Program-made: the position numbers and the translations under genes
Assembly (NCBI GenBank): GCA_020634165.1
Contig: JACKCF010000001.1
Coordinates: forward strand, 434,001 to 498,000
From: Anaerolineaceae bacterium
GTDB taxonomy: Bacteria; Chloroflexota; Anaerolineae; Aggregatilineales; Phototrophicaceae
Reading direction: 5' to 3'
DNA length: 64,000 bases
In this document: positions 40,467 to 49,200 of the stretch, piece after piece
Position numbering within the stretch: position 1 is the first letter of the stretch
Layout of the letters: each line of letters starts with the position of its first letter
Notes under the pieces: generated by a model
Databases searched by the model: none
Seen by the model: the letters and a program-made list of their open reading frames with translations, nothing else
Told to the model about the DNA's origin: nothing

Positions 40467-41025
40467 CACGCATCCTCCCTGCATACCCCGGCTGGAACGC
40501 GGTCAGTAATCCTCGTAACCGTTTTTTTGCGGTGTGCATCCGCCATCGAACTGTCCCCAGAGGTGCTTGTACTGCCTGTGCGATCTCGCTTTCTTTATAG
40601 TCAAGGTAATAGCGCATCACGATCACTGCACGCTGCTCTGTCGATAGCGCGGCCAGCGCATCCCGAATAACCGCTTCTTGCTGTGCTTCTTCTAACTGCA
40701 ATTCAGGGTTGGGTGTTGTATCAGGCAAAAAGTCAGTCGCCGTTATATCCAGCGTCAAGACCGTCTGATCACTACCGGATGCTTTCAGCGCCATATTCAC
40801 CACAATTCTCATAAACCATGGCCTGAATGGATATTGGTCATTGAATTGATGAACGCGGTCATAAACGCGAATAAACGCCGATTGCATCACATCCTCAGCC
40901 GCTGCTTGATCCTGCAAAATGAGATATGCTGTCCTTACGGCCTGTACCTGATACCGTTTTACAAGGACATCCAAACCGCCGATGTCCCCATCTTTCAGAT
41001 GCCGGATTGCCGTCTGATCGTCCAA
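40459..41025 (-). CDS. ECF RNA polymerase sigma factor
   Basis: 188 residues starting at a TTG (41023-41025) with GGAG seven bases upstream. Sigma region 2 is at about 20-85 (VLVKRYQVQAVRTAYLIL, AEDVMQSAFIRVYDRV, FRPWFMRIVVNMAL). Sigma region 4 is at about 130-180 (LSTEQRAVIVMRYYLDYKES, a helix-turn-helix ending GTVRWRMHTAKKRLR). It is cotranscribed with the DUF4179 gene, whose start overlaps its stop. Target genes are unknown; the adjacent hydrolase is a candidate. Confidence 0.92.
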   Translation of the reverse strand: MDDQTAIRHLKDGDIGGLDVLVKRYQVQAVRTAYLILQDQAAAEDVMQSAFIRVYDRVHQFNDQYPFRPWFMRIVVNMALKASGSDQTVLTLDITATDFLPDTTPNPELQLEEAQQEAVIRDALAALSTEQRAVIVMRYYLDYKESEIAQAVQAPLGTVRWRMHTAKKRLRGLLTAFQPGYAGRMRDE

Positions 41026-41234
41026 ATAGTTGCTCCAGTGCGATCAAAATAATGAGTACACTCACCCCTATATATCTCGGAATTCCCCCAATCTATTGAA
41101 GTTGCCCGATTTTGATCGTAAATCGCGTATTTCACCCTTATGCTGGTCTATACTCGCAGAATAGAGTAACGGTCACATCCCACATCCGCGTATCCTTGCC
41201 GCATTGCTGTAACTGCTTGAAGAACACAAATTTC

Positions 41235-41383
41235 AATGAGGTGTCGCATGTGTTCGGCACTCTTGGCCACAGAAAAGAGCCGCCCTCAAAACGAGGAACG
41301 GCTCTGCCCACGACTTCACCTTAAATTCACGATCTGACGCTTGTTCAAATCAGTAGCGTGAGAGGCGTATGCCTAGAACCCTT
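41235..41383. repeat. Copy 2 of a ~150-bp direct repeat
   Basis: Same repeat as 39097-39250, including the terminator hairpin AGAGCCG/CGGCTCT at about 41276-41305. On the minus strand this ends the alpha/beta hydrolase gene. The last bases overlap that gene's 3' end (stop at 41373). Confidence 0.8.
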
Positions 41384-42602
41384 GCGCCGCGTATCTCACG
41401 CCGGGAAACGTCGCCAGGTCAGGAGAGAGAGCGGCGGCGGCGTCCGTATCGCCTTTCAGTTCAGCCAGCAGGAATGCGGTTGTAAAATGGTTGATCAAGT
41501 CATGGGCGCGTGTCATATCCCACACCTGATCTATACATCCGGTGCCGAAACCGACTTCCATGTAGAAGGGCATCACGTCGCACGTACTACTGAAGATCAT
41601 GTGTTCGGCGCTCTCAAAACCCACTTGTACTTTTCTATCACTCGACACATGCTCGTAAGTACGCAGTGTACCCCAATGATAGGGTGTTCCCGTGTCCAGC
41701 GTACCCCCGATTGCCAGTACAGGGATGTCGATTTCCGCCAGACCTGCTGGATCGAACATGTATGCGTCACCCGCCATTGGCACAATCGCATCGACGCGCG
41801 GGTCAGCCCACACGGGCCAATCGCCCGCTGGCACAGCATCCAGACCCGCCAGCGCCGCCATTTCCGCGACGTAAGGCAGTGTCAGATCGCACAACCATGC
41901 CTCCGGATCAGCCGCCTCTAGTGCCGACTCACACAGTGCTGCCATGCTCTCCATGTTGATAGGCGCACCTGCTGCCGCTAAGGCTGTATATCCGCCATAC
42001 GAATGTCCGATCACCGCAACGGTTTGCGGATCGATCACGCCTTCCAACATGCCGCCCGCCGCAGTCTGCGCGTCCAGGTACTCAAACACTGTCAGAATGT
42101 CTTGCGGACGGGCAATCGTCGCCCGCCAGAACCAATCCAGCGCTTGTGTGTACATCTCATGATGTTCTGGTGCGACTACCACGAAGCCGTAAGATGCGAG
42201 ATGTTCGGCTAACCACGCATATGCCGTCCGTCCCGCCGAGAAGGCGGGCGATAGGATCACGAGAGGGTAGGGAGCGGCACTGATATGGAAGTCCGCGTCG
42301 GCAAGCGCGTATCCACTCACAGTAGATGTTGCCCCTTCAGGAAAGCCTTCCCACTTGATGACGTAGGGATATGTGATCGTTTCTGGTAGATTATTGGGAT
42401 TCAGCGCCGGATACCACATTGTGATGTCTAGCGACGTCTCCCCTTTGATCACGAGGTCGCGTGTTCCTACCGTATACGCGCCGCGTACACCGTAAGTCGG
42501 CACATCGGCACGCGCACCGCTCCCCGTCACCTCATCTTGCGCTATGATACTGCTCGCCAGCATCATCATTATCAGAAACAGAACCAACAGTTTACGAGAC
42601 AT
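41373..42602 (-). CDS. Secreted alpha/beta hydrolase (lipase / PAF-acetylhydrolase-like)
   Basis: 409 residues from the ATG at 42602, chosen because AAAGGATTGG lies upstream. A signal peptide at about 1-22 ends in SIIA-Q. The alpha/beta-hydrolase core has the nucleophile elbow GHSYGGYTA and the oxyanion region VILSPAFSAGRTAYAWLAEH, and there are Asp and His candidates near VPAGDWPVWADPRVDAI and ESAEHMIF. It resembles platelet-activating-factor acetylhydrolase/plasma lipase-like hydrolases acting outside the cell on esters. The repeat at its 3' end matches the one after the DUF4179 gene. Confidence 0.85.
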   Translation of the reverse strand: MSRKLLVLFLIMMMLASSIIAQDEVTGSGARADVPTYGVRGAYTVGTRDLVIKGETSLDITMWYPALNPNNLPETITYPYVIKWEGFPEGATSTVSGYALADADFHISAAPYPLVILSPAFSAGRTAYAWLAEHLASYGFVVVAPEHHEMYTQALDWFWRATIARPQDILTVFEYLDAQTAAGGMLEGVIDPQTVAVIGHSYGGYTALAAAGAPINMESMAALCESALEAADPEAWLCDLTLPYVAEMAALAGLDAVPAGDWPVWADPRVDAIVPMAGDAYMFDPAGLAEIDIPVLAIGGTLDTGTPYHWGTLRTYEHVSSDRKVQVGFESAEHMIFSSTCDVMPFYMEVGFGTGCIDQVWDMTRAHDLINHFTTAFLLAELKGDTDAAAALSPDLATFPGVRYAAQGF

Positions 42603-42701
42603 TGTTCCAATCCTTTTACTTAAGTCAATCCACAGCAGCATAGCCTGTGACGAGTAGGGTTGTGCAGCTACTAAAGTAGGATTGGAAAGTAGGGTTTTGC
42701 G

Positions 42702-45335
42702 TTACAGCAGACCCAGTTCGCGGGCGCGGGCGACAGCTTCGGTGCGTCGCTTCACATGCAGCTTGCCGAAGATGTTGGCGACATAGCCTTTGACTGTACT
42801 GAGCGCGAGAAACAGCCGCTCCCCGATTGCCTGATTGGAGAGTCCGTCCGCGATCAGGCGCAGCACGTCGAGTTCACGCGAACTCAACGGGTCGACCAAG
42901 GGCTGAACTGGAGGAGCCGCCAGCAGTCGACCGATGTATTCCGGCATAATTCCGCGTGCCATCGCCAGCAGATCGCGCATGGTTGCGCCTTCGTCGAGGA
43001 AGATGCGGTAGAAACCGCCGTGCGCGGCAAGCGACAGAGCGCGTTCGAGTGGCACGAGCGCCGCCGCTGTATCGCCCCGCGCATGATGCGCCAACGCCTG
43101 CAAATTGAGCAGTTCGATCATGCTGGTGATTCGGTCATGCGCATCCGTCAGCAAGCGATCACTCAGGCGGAGCGCATCATCGTGCTGATCCGCCGCCATC
43201 AACAGCCGCACAAGCGTGATGTACTCGTACTCGCTGAGATAACTCAGTTCGCCGTCGATAGTGAGTCCGCGTTCGTCCGCCCACGCCAGCGCATGATGCA
43301 GCTTGCCCTGCTTGATCCACAACCGCGCCTTTTGTGCTGGAATCGGGCGCATGTCAGGGAGAGGCGAATTGTAATGCAAACGTTCTGCCGTATCGAGCAG
43401 GCTTAACGCGGCGTCGAAACGACCTTCACTCGCTTGAAATTGTGCCTGTGCCAGCGTATGACGAATCTTCCAGCCTGGGAACGCGGCTTGTTCGCCTAGC
43501 GTTTCGCTGCGCTGCCTGTATAGGCGTGTATTCTCAGCATCGCCCATCTCATCGTAAAGCAGGCTCATGCCGAGATATAGATCGGCTGCCCCTTGCAGCA
43601 CAGGTTCGCCATGATCCAGTGCGATTTGCAGCGACCGCTCATACGCGCCAATAGCGTCGTGCAATCGCCCTTGCGTCCAGCGAATATCCGCCAGCGCGAA
43701 CGTAGGGCTAATGCCAAAAGAGGGGTTGCCTGCTCGGTGAAAATTCGCCATGCCTTCCGCGATAAGCTGGTACGCAGCATCAAGATCGCCGTTTGCCCAG
43801 TACGACAGACCCAACACCGACGCCGCGCTCGCCCGCGTGAAATAATCGGTGTCGGCGGCGATCTCCAGCACACGCTGTGCGTGATGAACTGCTGCGGGGA
43901 TGTCACCGCGTGCTTGAGCATGGTAGGCACGCGCTGAAGACAATTGCGCCCGCAGCGAGAGAAATTCAGGGCTGTCGTGGATTGCTTCGCTCTCCGGCTG
44001 CGTTTGCAACCAGCGTTCCGCGTCTTGCAGGCGCGTTTCGGCGGCATCCAAATCCCCGATGTTGAGCAATTCCCACGCATAGCCCACATTGAGCGCAAAG
44101 CGCCCCCGTACTAGTTCATCGGGCAGCGTTTTGACCCACCCAAGCCAGCGGGGACTCTGGAAATAGGTTAGGTTGAGGTACGACCAGTGCTGTTCAAGCA
44201 GATCTGCGGTGCGGGTGTAGTCGTGACCCGCAAGCGCGTGCTGGATCGCGTCGTCCGGCGCGTTGTGCTGCGCGTACCATAATGACGCGGAGAGATGCAG
44301 ACTCCGCACGAGATCAGGCTGCTGCTTGAGCAAACGTGTGCGCAAGGCTTCCGCGAACAGGTGGTGATAGCGAACCCATTCGCGCCGATCATCCAGCAGA
44401 ATGAGGAACAGGTTCGCATGTTCGAGATAGTCGAGCGCCTCTTGTCCAGATATCGCCGGATCGTTGATGAGTGCATCACACAGCGGAGCGCACAGTCGTT
44501 CCAGAATGCTGGTTCTCAGCATAAATGCTTGTACCTGTGCGGGCTGATTTTGCAGCACTTCTTCGACGAGATAATCCAGCACAAACGGGTGATCCCCTGC
44601 GAAGGCGTCGATAAAACGGGGGGCGTCCGGTTGTCCCTGCATCGAGAGCGCCGCCAATTGCAGTCCGGCGATCCAGCCTTCGGTACGTTTTTCCAGTGTG
44701 TTCACAGCCTCTGCCGTCAGTTGCAGCCCTGCTACTCGCTGGAGGAATTCGGTGGATTCAGCAGCGTTGAAGCGTAGATCGGCGGCACGTAGTTCAGTCA
44801 GTTGATCACGAGTGCGCAGACGTGCCAGCGGCAATTGCGGGTCTGTGCGCGTGGCGATCACGAGGTGCATATTCGGTGGCATATGATCGATCAGAAACGC
44901 AATCGCCGCGTCGATTGAGCGCGAATTGAGCGTGTGATAATCATCTAGCACGAGGACAAACTTGTGCGGAGTCGCCGCTATATCGTTAATGAGTACGGTT
45001 AGGGTGGAGTCGGCGGTTGGCTGAATGGATTGCAGCATGTTCAACACCCGTTCGCCAATGGAAGCGTCGATGGTACGCAGCGCGGCGATCACATGCACGA
45101 GCAGACGCAAGGTGTCGTTATCCGCATCGTCCAGCGACAGCCACGCCGCTTGTCGCTCGCACACGTCGATCCACGCACTGACGAGCGTCGTTTTGCCGAA
45201 ACCCGCAGGCGCGGAAACGAGCGTCAGCTTGCGGTGTATCCCCTCGTTCAACCGTTCGATCAAGCGTGGGCGCGGGATGGCGTTGGGGCGTGGCGGCGGT
45301 ATATACAGCTTGGTGGAGAGAATCGATGTATGCAT
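42702..45335 (-). CDS. MalT-type LuxR-family regulator (STAND ATPase)
   Basis: 877 residues. The N-terminus has the MalT-like opening STKLYIPPPRPNAIPRPRL, Walker A APAGFGKTTL at about 42-51 and Walker B VLVLDDYH near 155. The middle is a series of TPR-type helices, and the C-terminal ~65 residues are a LuxR helix-turn-helix (SSRELDVLRLIADGLSNQAI, GYVANIFGKLHVKRR). Such large regulators are signal-transducing NTPases that activate transcription when bound to a sugar or other inducer. The target may be the hydrolase next to it or genes upstream; no maltose genes lie here. Confidence 0.9.
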   Translation of the reverse strand: MHTSILSTKLYIPPPRPNAIPRPRLIERLNEGIHRKLTLVSAPAGFGKTTLVSAWIDVCERQAAWLSLDDADNDTLRLLVHVIAALRTIDASIGERVLNMLQSIQPTADSTLTVLINDIAATPHKFVLVLDDYHTLNSRSIDAAIAFLIDHMPPNMHLVIATRTDPQLPLARLRTRDQLTELRAADLRFNAAESTEFLQRVAGLQLTAEAVNTLEKRTEGWIAGLQLAALSMQGQPDAPRFIDAFAGDHPFVLDYLVEEVLQNQPAQVQAFMLRTSILERLCAPLCDALINDPAISGQEALDYLEHANLFLILLDDRREWVRYHHLFAEALRTRLLKQQPDLVRSLHLSASLWYAQHNAPDDAIQHALAGHDYTRTADLLEQHWSYLNLTYFQSPRWLGWVKTLPDELVRGRFALNVGYAWELLNIGDLDAAETRLQDAERWLQTQPESEAIHDSPEFLSLRAQLSSARAYHAQARGDIPAAVHHAQRVLEIAADTDYFTRASAASVLGLSYWANGDLDAAYQLIAEGMANFHRAGNPSFGISPTFALADIRWTQGRLHDAIGAYERSLQIALDHGEPVLQGAADLYLGMSLLYDEMGDAENTRLYRQRSETLGEQAAFPGWKIRHTLAQAQFQASEGRFDAALSLLDTAERLHYNSPLPDMRPIPAQKARLWIKQGKLHHALAWADERGLTIDGELSYLSEYEYITLVRLLMAADQHDDALRLSDRLLTDAHDRITSMIELLNLQALAHHARGDTAAALVPLERALSLAAHGGFYRIFLDEGATMRDLLAMARGIMPEYIGRLLAAPPVQPLVDPLSSRELDVLRLIADGLSNQAIGERLFLALSTVKGYVANIFGKLHVKRRTEAVARARELGLL

Positions 45336-45552
45336 ATCCTCATTATAGTGCAGTGCGGTGTAAAAACTGGAAGTGGGTATGAATTTGCTGCTAAGCAGTA
45401 GGCGACCGCATAGAGTTCCTCGCCTGTCTCGGCATCATAGACCGACGGACGTCCCACATTGTTGAGCAGGCCCTCCGTCAGATTGGAAGCCGGGGCCATA
45501 ATCTTGAGGCCCCTGAATACAAGGCGCGAATATTTTGCTCAGAAAATCTCGA
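45336..45552. other. Intergenic region with a possible gene remnant
   Basis: 217 bases. A minus-strand frame from about 45530 to 45390 encodes a plausible fragment (APASNLTEGLLNNVGRPSVY, DAETGEELYAVA) with no start/ribosome site. It may be a relic of a gene that lay after the dehydrogenase operon. The right end includes the 3' region of the dehydrogenase gene. Confidence 0.3.
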
Positions 45553-46608
45553 CTAAAACGTAACCATAATTTTACGGTAGGCGATGCCACCCTGGTGAAT
45601 TTGCTGGAACATGTTGGGTAGTTCATTCAGGGCGATACGATGGGTGATCATATCCTCAAGCTTGAGTCGACCATCCTGCATCATATCGAGCGTACCTTGC
45701 CACTCTATACCTGGGAAAGGCGCCGAGTAAGACATCCATGAGCCGTGCATGTTCAACTGGCGGCGCATAAACTGCTCAAAAAAATCCAGCTTGATCTCTT
45801 TTTCTACAGGCTGATTGCCGACGAGAACCACATCACCCCCGGCGCGCGTACTGAAGATGGCTTGCATTAATGTCGCTGGAACACCCGCGACTTCTACCGA
45901 GAGATCCACGCCATAAGTAGTCATTGCCATAATGCTTTCCGATGCAACAGAATCACGGGCATTGACTGTCTCATGGGCACCAAATTGCCGTGCTGCTTCT
46001 AACTGGTGATCGGCAATATCTACTGCAATGACCTGATCTGCGCCCAGGGCTTTCGCCATCTGGATCGTCAGCAGACCAATCGAGCCAACGCCGAACACAG
46101 CCACTGACTTGCCTTTGACGCCACCACCCCGATTGAGCGCGTGATAAGCGACGGTACTGGGTTCAATCAGTGCGCCGATGTCAACAGGTACGTCATCAGG
46201 TAGTTCGATGATATTGGTCGCGGGTACAGCCACATATTCCGCGAAGCCGCCATTAATGCGCGACCCAATGAACGAATAGCCTGGAGATGAAGAATAAAAA
46301 CCCATCTTGCTGATGGGGGATTCCATGTTAGGTATCAAGGGAATCAAGGCAAAACGGCGATCCATCAGGTCCTCATCGACGCTATCCCCTACTTTGACAA
46401 CCGTTCCGGCGCACTCATGGCCAAGTACGATTGGCAGCACCCGCGCATGACCATGCCACACCCGCAGCACATCAGAGCCGCAAATCGACACCGCACCAAC
46501 TTTCAGCAGAACCCAGCCCGCTTCCAATTCTGGTACTGGAATCTGTTTGTAGACAATCTGCTGGGGAGCTTCTAGAACAACAGCGTTCATCGTGTCGGGG
46601 ATGGCCAT
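45553..46608 (-). CDS. Zinc-type medium-chain dehydrogenase lacking structural-zinc cysteines
   Basis: 351 residues. The catalytic zinc site is intact: Cys43 in ICGSD, His64-Glu65 in GHECAG and Glu149. A Rossmann GVGSIG is at about 173-178. The region 90-112 where the four structural-zinc cysteines normally sit reads LIPNMESPISKMGF and YSSSPGYSFIGSR, with none of them left. The overall match is to sorbitol/galactitol-phosphate-type dehydrogenases that oxidise a secondary alcohol with NAD. Its ATG overlaps the kinase stop by one base, so it is the last gene of the operon and probably oxidises a polyol or sugar intermediate. Confidence 0.87.
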   Translation of the reverse strand: MAIPDTMNAVVLEAPQQIVYKQIPVPELEAGWVLLKVGAVSICGSDVLRVWHGHARVLPIVLGHECAGTVVKVGDSVDEDLMDRRFALIPLIPNMESPISKMGFYSSSPGYSFIGSRINGGFAEYVAVPATNIIELPDDVPVDIGALIEPSTVAYHALNRGGGVKGKSVAVFGVGSIGLLTIQMAKALGADQVIAVDIADHQLEAARQFGAHETVNARDSVASESIMAMTTYGVDLSVEVAGVPATLMQAIFSTRAGGDVVLVGNQPVEKEIKLDFFEQFMRRQLNMHGSWMSYSAPFPGIEWQGTLDMMQDGRLKLEDMITHRIALNELPNMFQQIHQGGIAYRKIMVTF

Positions 46609-48158
46609 CAGGTACGGTCCTTTTGTTTCTGCGTGAATGCAGCTAAATCTGTGAAAGAGGGTTTCAAGCGTTCGTACAGATCAAGGTAAATCGGGAAAAG
46701 TTCTTGATAAATGGCGTGATTTTCCGGGTTGGGCTGGTACGTATGGCGATTCGGTAGGAATTCGTCAATCGTATCTGCGAGGTCTGGATAATAGCCAGTT
46801 GCCCAGCCAGCCATGACAGCAAGACCCAGCGAGTTATCACCAGGCTTGCCATTGGCCTGCCTTGTAACTGTAAACGGTCGGTTAGTGATATCAGCCTTGA
46901 GTTGGCACCAGGCTGCATTGTTAGCACCACCACCGATGCCAATGCACTCAGCAACCTGCGCGCCCGATTCCAGCGCGATCTGCATATTGTGATAGACAGC
47001 GAAAACGCAGCCTTCCATCAGTGCTCGGATGATGTCCGCGCGTGTTGTTCCGTAGCTCATGCCGAAGAACACGCCGCGCGCGTCGCTGTTCCAGATGGGG
47101 CTGCGTTCACCGGACATATACGGCAGATAGATGAGGCCATTAGCCCCAGGAACAGACTGCTCCGCTTCAGAGGTCATGATGCTGTAGACATTCTCGTTTA
47201 GAAGTTCGGCAGCCATCTGCTCAGACTGACCGAGTATGCGCCGGAACCAATCAAATGTGCCGCCACCAACCGTGCCGCCCTGCAACAAATACAACCCCGG
47301 AACCACATGCGGAGAAAATATCAGGCGCGGTTCGACAACCACATGGTCAAGCGCAATCGACAGGCCAAAGGCGGTTCCGCCTTGATCCGCTGTTGTGCCT
47401 TTGCGCGCGACACCGCTGCCAAACGCACCGACCGCCGCATCCAACCCGCCTGCAATCACGGGAATGCCTGCTGCCAGTCCGACTTCGGCTGCTGCTTCAC
47501 TGGTTACTTCGCCAACCACATCACAGGAGGCGTACAAAGGCGGCAGCTTGGCCAGATCGATGCCCAGGGAGTCGGCAGCGGCCTCATCCCAACACAGATT
47601 CGTCATATCGAAGCAGTGATAGCCATAGGCATGGGTGTAATCGCAGGAGTTCTTGCCAGTCAGCTTGCGGACCAGGAAGCTGGAGCACATCAGGAACTGG
47701 TCCGTCTGAGCGTATACATCAGGGTGATGGTTCTTCAGCCACAGGACTTTGGCGGTTGAGTAAGCTTCGTCCAATGGATTGGCATTGAGCGCAATGAACC
47801 GTTCCGCTTCTGGCAGGGCCTGTAAGACAGCCGCTTCGGCTGTTGCCCGTCGATCTTGCCAGGTCATGGCAAAGTAGAGCGGTTCTCCATCTTTATCAAC
47901 GGGCACAAAGGTCCAGCCCATGCTGTCGATGCCAATGGCGGCGATGTCGCTGGCTTGTGTACCACTGGTTTGCAGTACCTCCTGAACCGTAGCGATCAGC
48001 GCCTGCCACCAGTCCATCGGGTTCTGTTCGGCCCATGTCGGATACTGTCGCTGGGTGGGATAAGGTCGCGAAGCATGAACAGTCAGTTGGCCATCTTCTG
48101 ACCGTAAGCCCGCTTTTAAGCTGGATGTACCGACATCAATTCCCAGGAAAGTTTTCAT
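46608..48158 (-). CDS. FGGY-family carbohydrate kinase (xylulokinase-like)
   Basis: 516 residues. The FGGY opening is FLGIDVGTSSLKAGL, the phosphate-binding region VIAGGLDAAVGAFGSG and the ATP region YLPYMSGERSPIWNSDARG, followed by IGIGGGANNAAWCQL. It resembles xylulokinase and similar ketose kinases that phosphorylate C5/C6 sugars with ATP. It overlaps the dehydrogenase start and follows the permease gene by 26 bases. Substrate undefined. Confidence 0.9.
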   Translation of the reverse strand: MKTFLGIDVGTSSLKAGLRSEDGQLTVHASRPYPTQRQYPTWAEQNPMDWWQALIATVQEVLQTSGTQASDIAAIGIDSMGWTFVPVDKDGEPLYFAMTWQDRRATAEAAVLQALPEAERFIALNANPLDEAYSTAKVLWLKNHHPDVYAQTDQFLMCSSFLVRKLTGKNSCDYTHAYGYHCFDMTNLCWDEAAADSLGIDLAKLPPLYASCDVVGEVTSEAAAEVGLAAGIPVIAGGLDAAVGAFGSGVARKGTTADQGGTAFGLSIALDHVVVEPRLIFSPHVVPGLYLLQGGTVGGGTFDWFRRILGQSEQMAAELLNENVYSIMTSEAEQSVPGANGLIYLPYMSGERSPIWNSDARGVFFGMSYGTTRADIIRALMEGCVFAVYHNMQIALESGAQVAECIGIGGGANNAAWCQLKADITNRPFTVTRQANGKPGDNSLGLAVMAGWATGYYPDLADTIDEFLPNRHTYQPNPENHAIYQELFPIYLDLYERLKPSFTDLAAFTQKQKDRT

Positions 48159-48183
48159 GACGTGATTCTACCAGAGCAGTCTG

Positions 48184-49197
48184 CTAGATGTCTTTACTTT
48201 CCTGCTTGAAGACCACATTCACCAGCACGGCAATCAGGATCAGCGCGCCGCGCACGACATTCTGTGCCTGAGAGTTGACACCCATCAGCACCAGGCCATT
48301 GGCGATGACTGAGATGAACAGGACACCAATCAATGAGCCGATCAATGAGCCACGCCCACCAGACAGCGAACTGCCGCCAATGACAACCGCCGCAATCGAT
48401 GAAAACTCCAGTCCGGTCGCAACCTGGCCTGTCGCCGTTCCCAGGCGAGACACATGCAGCAAGCCCGTTAGACCAGCAAGCCCACCCGTGATCGCAAAGA
48501 CCATTGCGCGTGTGCGCAGCACATTGATGCCGGCTGCATAGGCGGCCTTAGCGTTACCACCGACAGCATAAACTGCACGTCCAAAGACTGTCTGCCGAGA
48601 AATATAGCGGAAAATCAGGAACAGTATCGCTGCAATAATTACCACATAGGGGATGCCCAACAAATCACCGCGTCCCCAAACCTGGAATGTATCGGATTCC
48701 ACCGGAATCGGGATGTTATTAGAGATGACCTGTTTTAGGCCATCGTAAATACTCCATAGGGCCAGGGTGGTCACAAAAGAGGGTACATTGAACTTGGCCC
48801 GTATAAAGCCGCCAATATAACCGACAATGGTCATAGTGATAACTACGATAACCGCAGCGACTTCCAGCGGCAGGCCCTGATGGTTTACCAGCGACCCCAA
48901 CATGACTGCCGCAAAGGCAACGGCTGGCCCTACGCTGACATCAATCTCGCCCGCGATGATCACCAGCGTCATCCCCCAGGTGACAATTCCCAGGAAAGCC
49001 GCCGACCGCAGCACATTAATCAGGTTGGCTGAGGACAGGAAGACATCATTGTTGATCGTGATGAATGCGCTGACACCTAATAAGCCCACCAACAAAGTAA
49101 TTTCGTTCAGATGACCACGAATCATCCCCCAGAGTGGTGAACGATATTCCGGCTTTCTTTTTTCAACAGCCGTCATGATGTTTGACTGGTCTTCCAT
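48184..49197 (-). CDS. Sugar ABC transporter permease (RbsC-like)
   Basis: 337 residues with about nine transmembrane helices and the RbsC/BPD_transp_2 pattern (ITWGMTLVIIAGEIDVSVGP-type helix, GGSSLSGGRGSLIGSLIG, GRAVYAVGGNAKAAYAAGI). It forms the pore for import of a pentose or similar sugar. Its ATG lies three bases after the RbsA-type stop, so translation is coupled. The substrate is set by the binding protein upstream. Confidence 0.9.
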   Translation of the reverse strand: MEDQSNIMTAVEKRKPEYRSPLWGMIRGHLNEITLLVGLLGVSAFITINNDVFLSSANLINVLRSAAFLGIVTWGMTLVIIAGEIDVSVGPAVAFAAVMLGSLVNHQGLPLEVAAVIVVITMTIVGYIGGFIRAKFNVPSFVTTLALWSIYDGLKQVISNNIPIPVESDTFQVWGRGDLLGIPYVVIIAAILFLIFRYISRQTVFGRAVYAVGGNAKAAYAAGINVLRTRAMVFAITGGLAGLTGLLHVSRLGTATGQVATGLEFSSIAAVVIGGSSLSGGRGSLIGSLIGVLFISVIANGLVLMGVNSQAQNVVRGALILIAVLVNVVFKQESKDI

Positions 49198-49200
49198 AAT

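Noticed and set aside
39097..41383. Integron attC site interpretation of the 150-bp repeat
   Set aside because: The repeat lacks a convincing R''/R' core pair and there is no integrase nearby; treated as a plain direct repeat.
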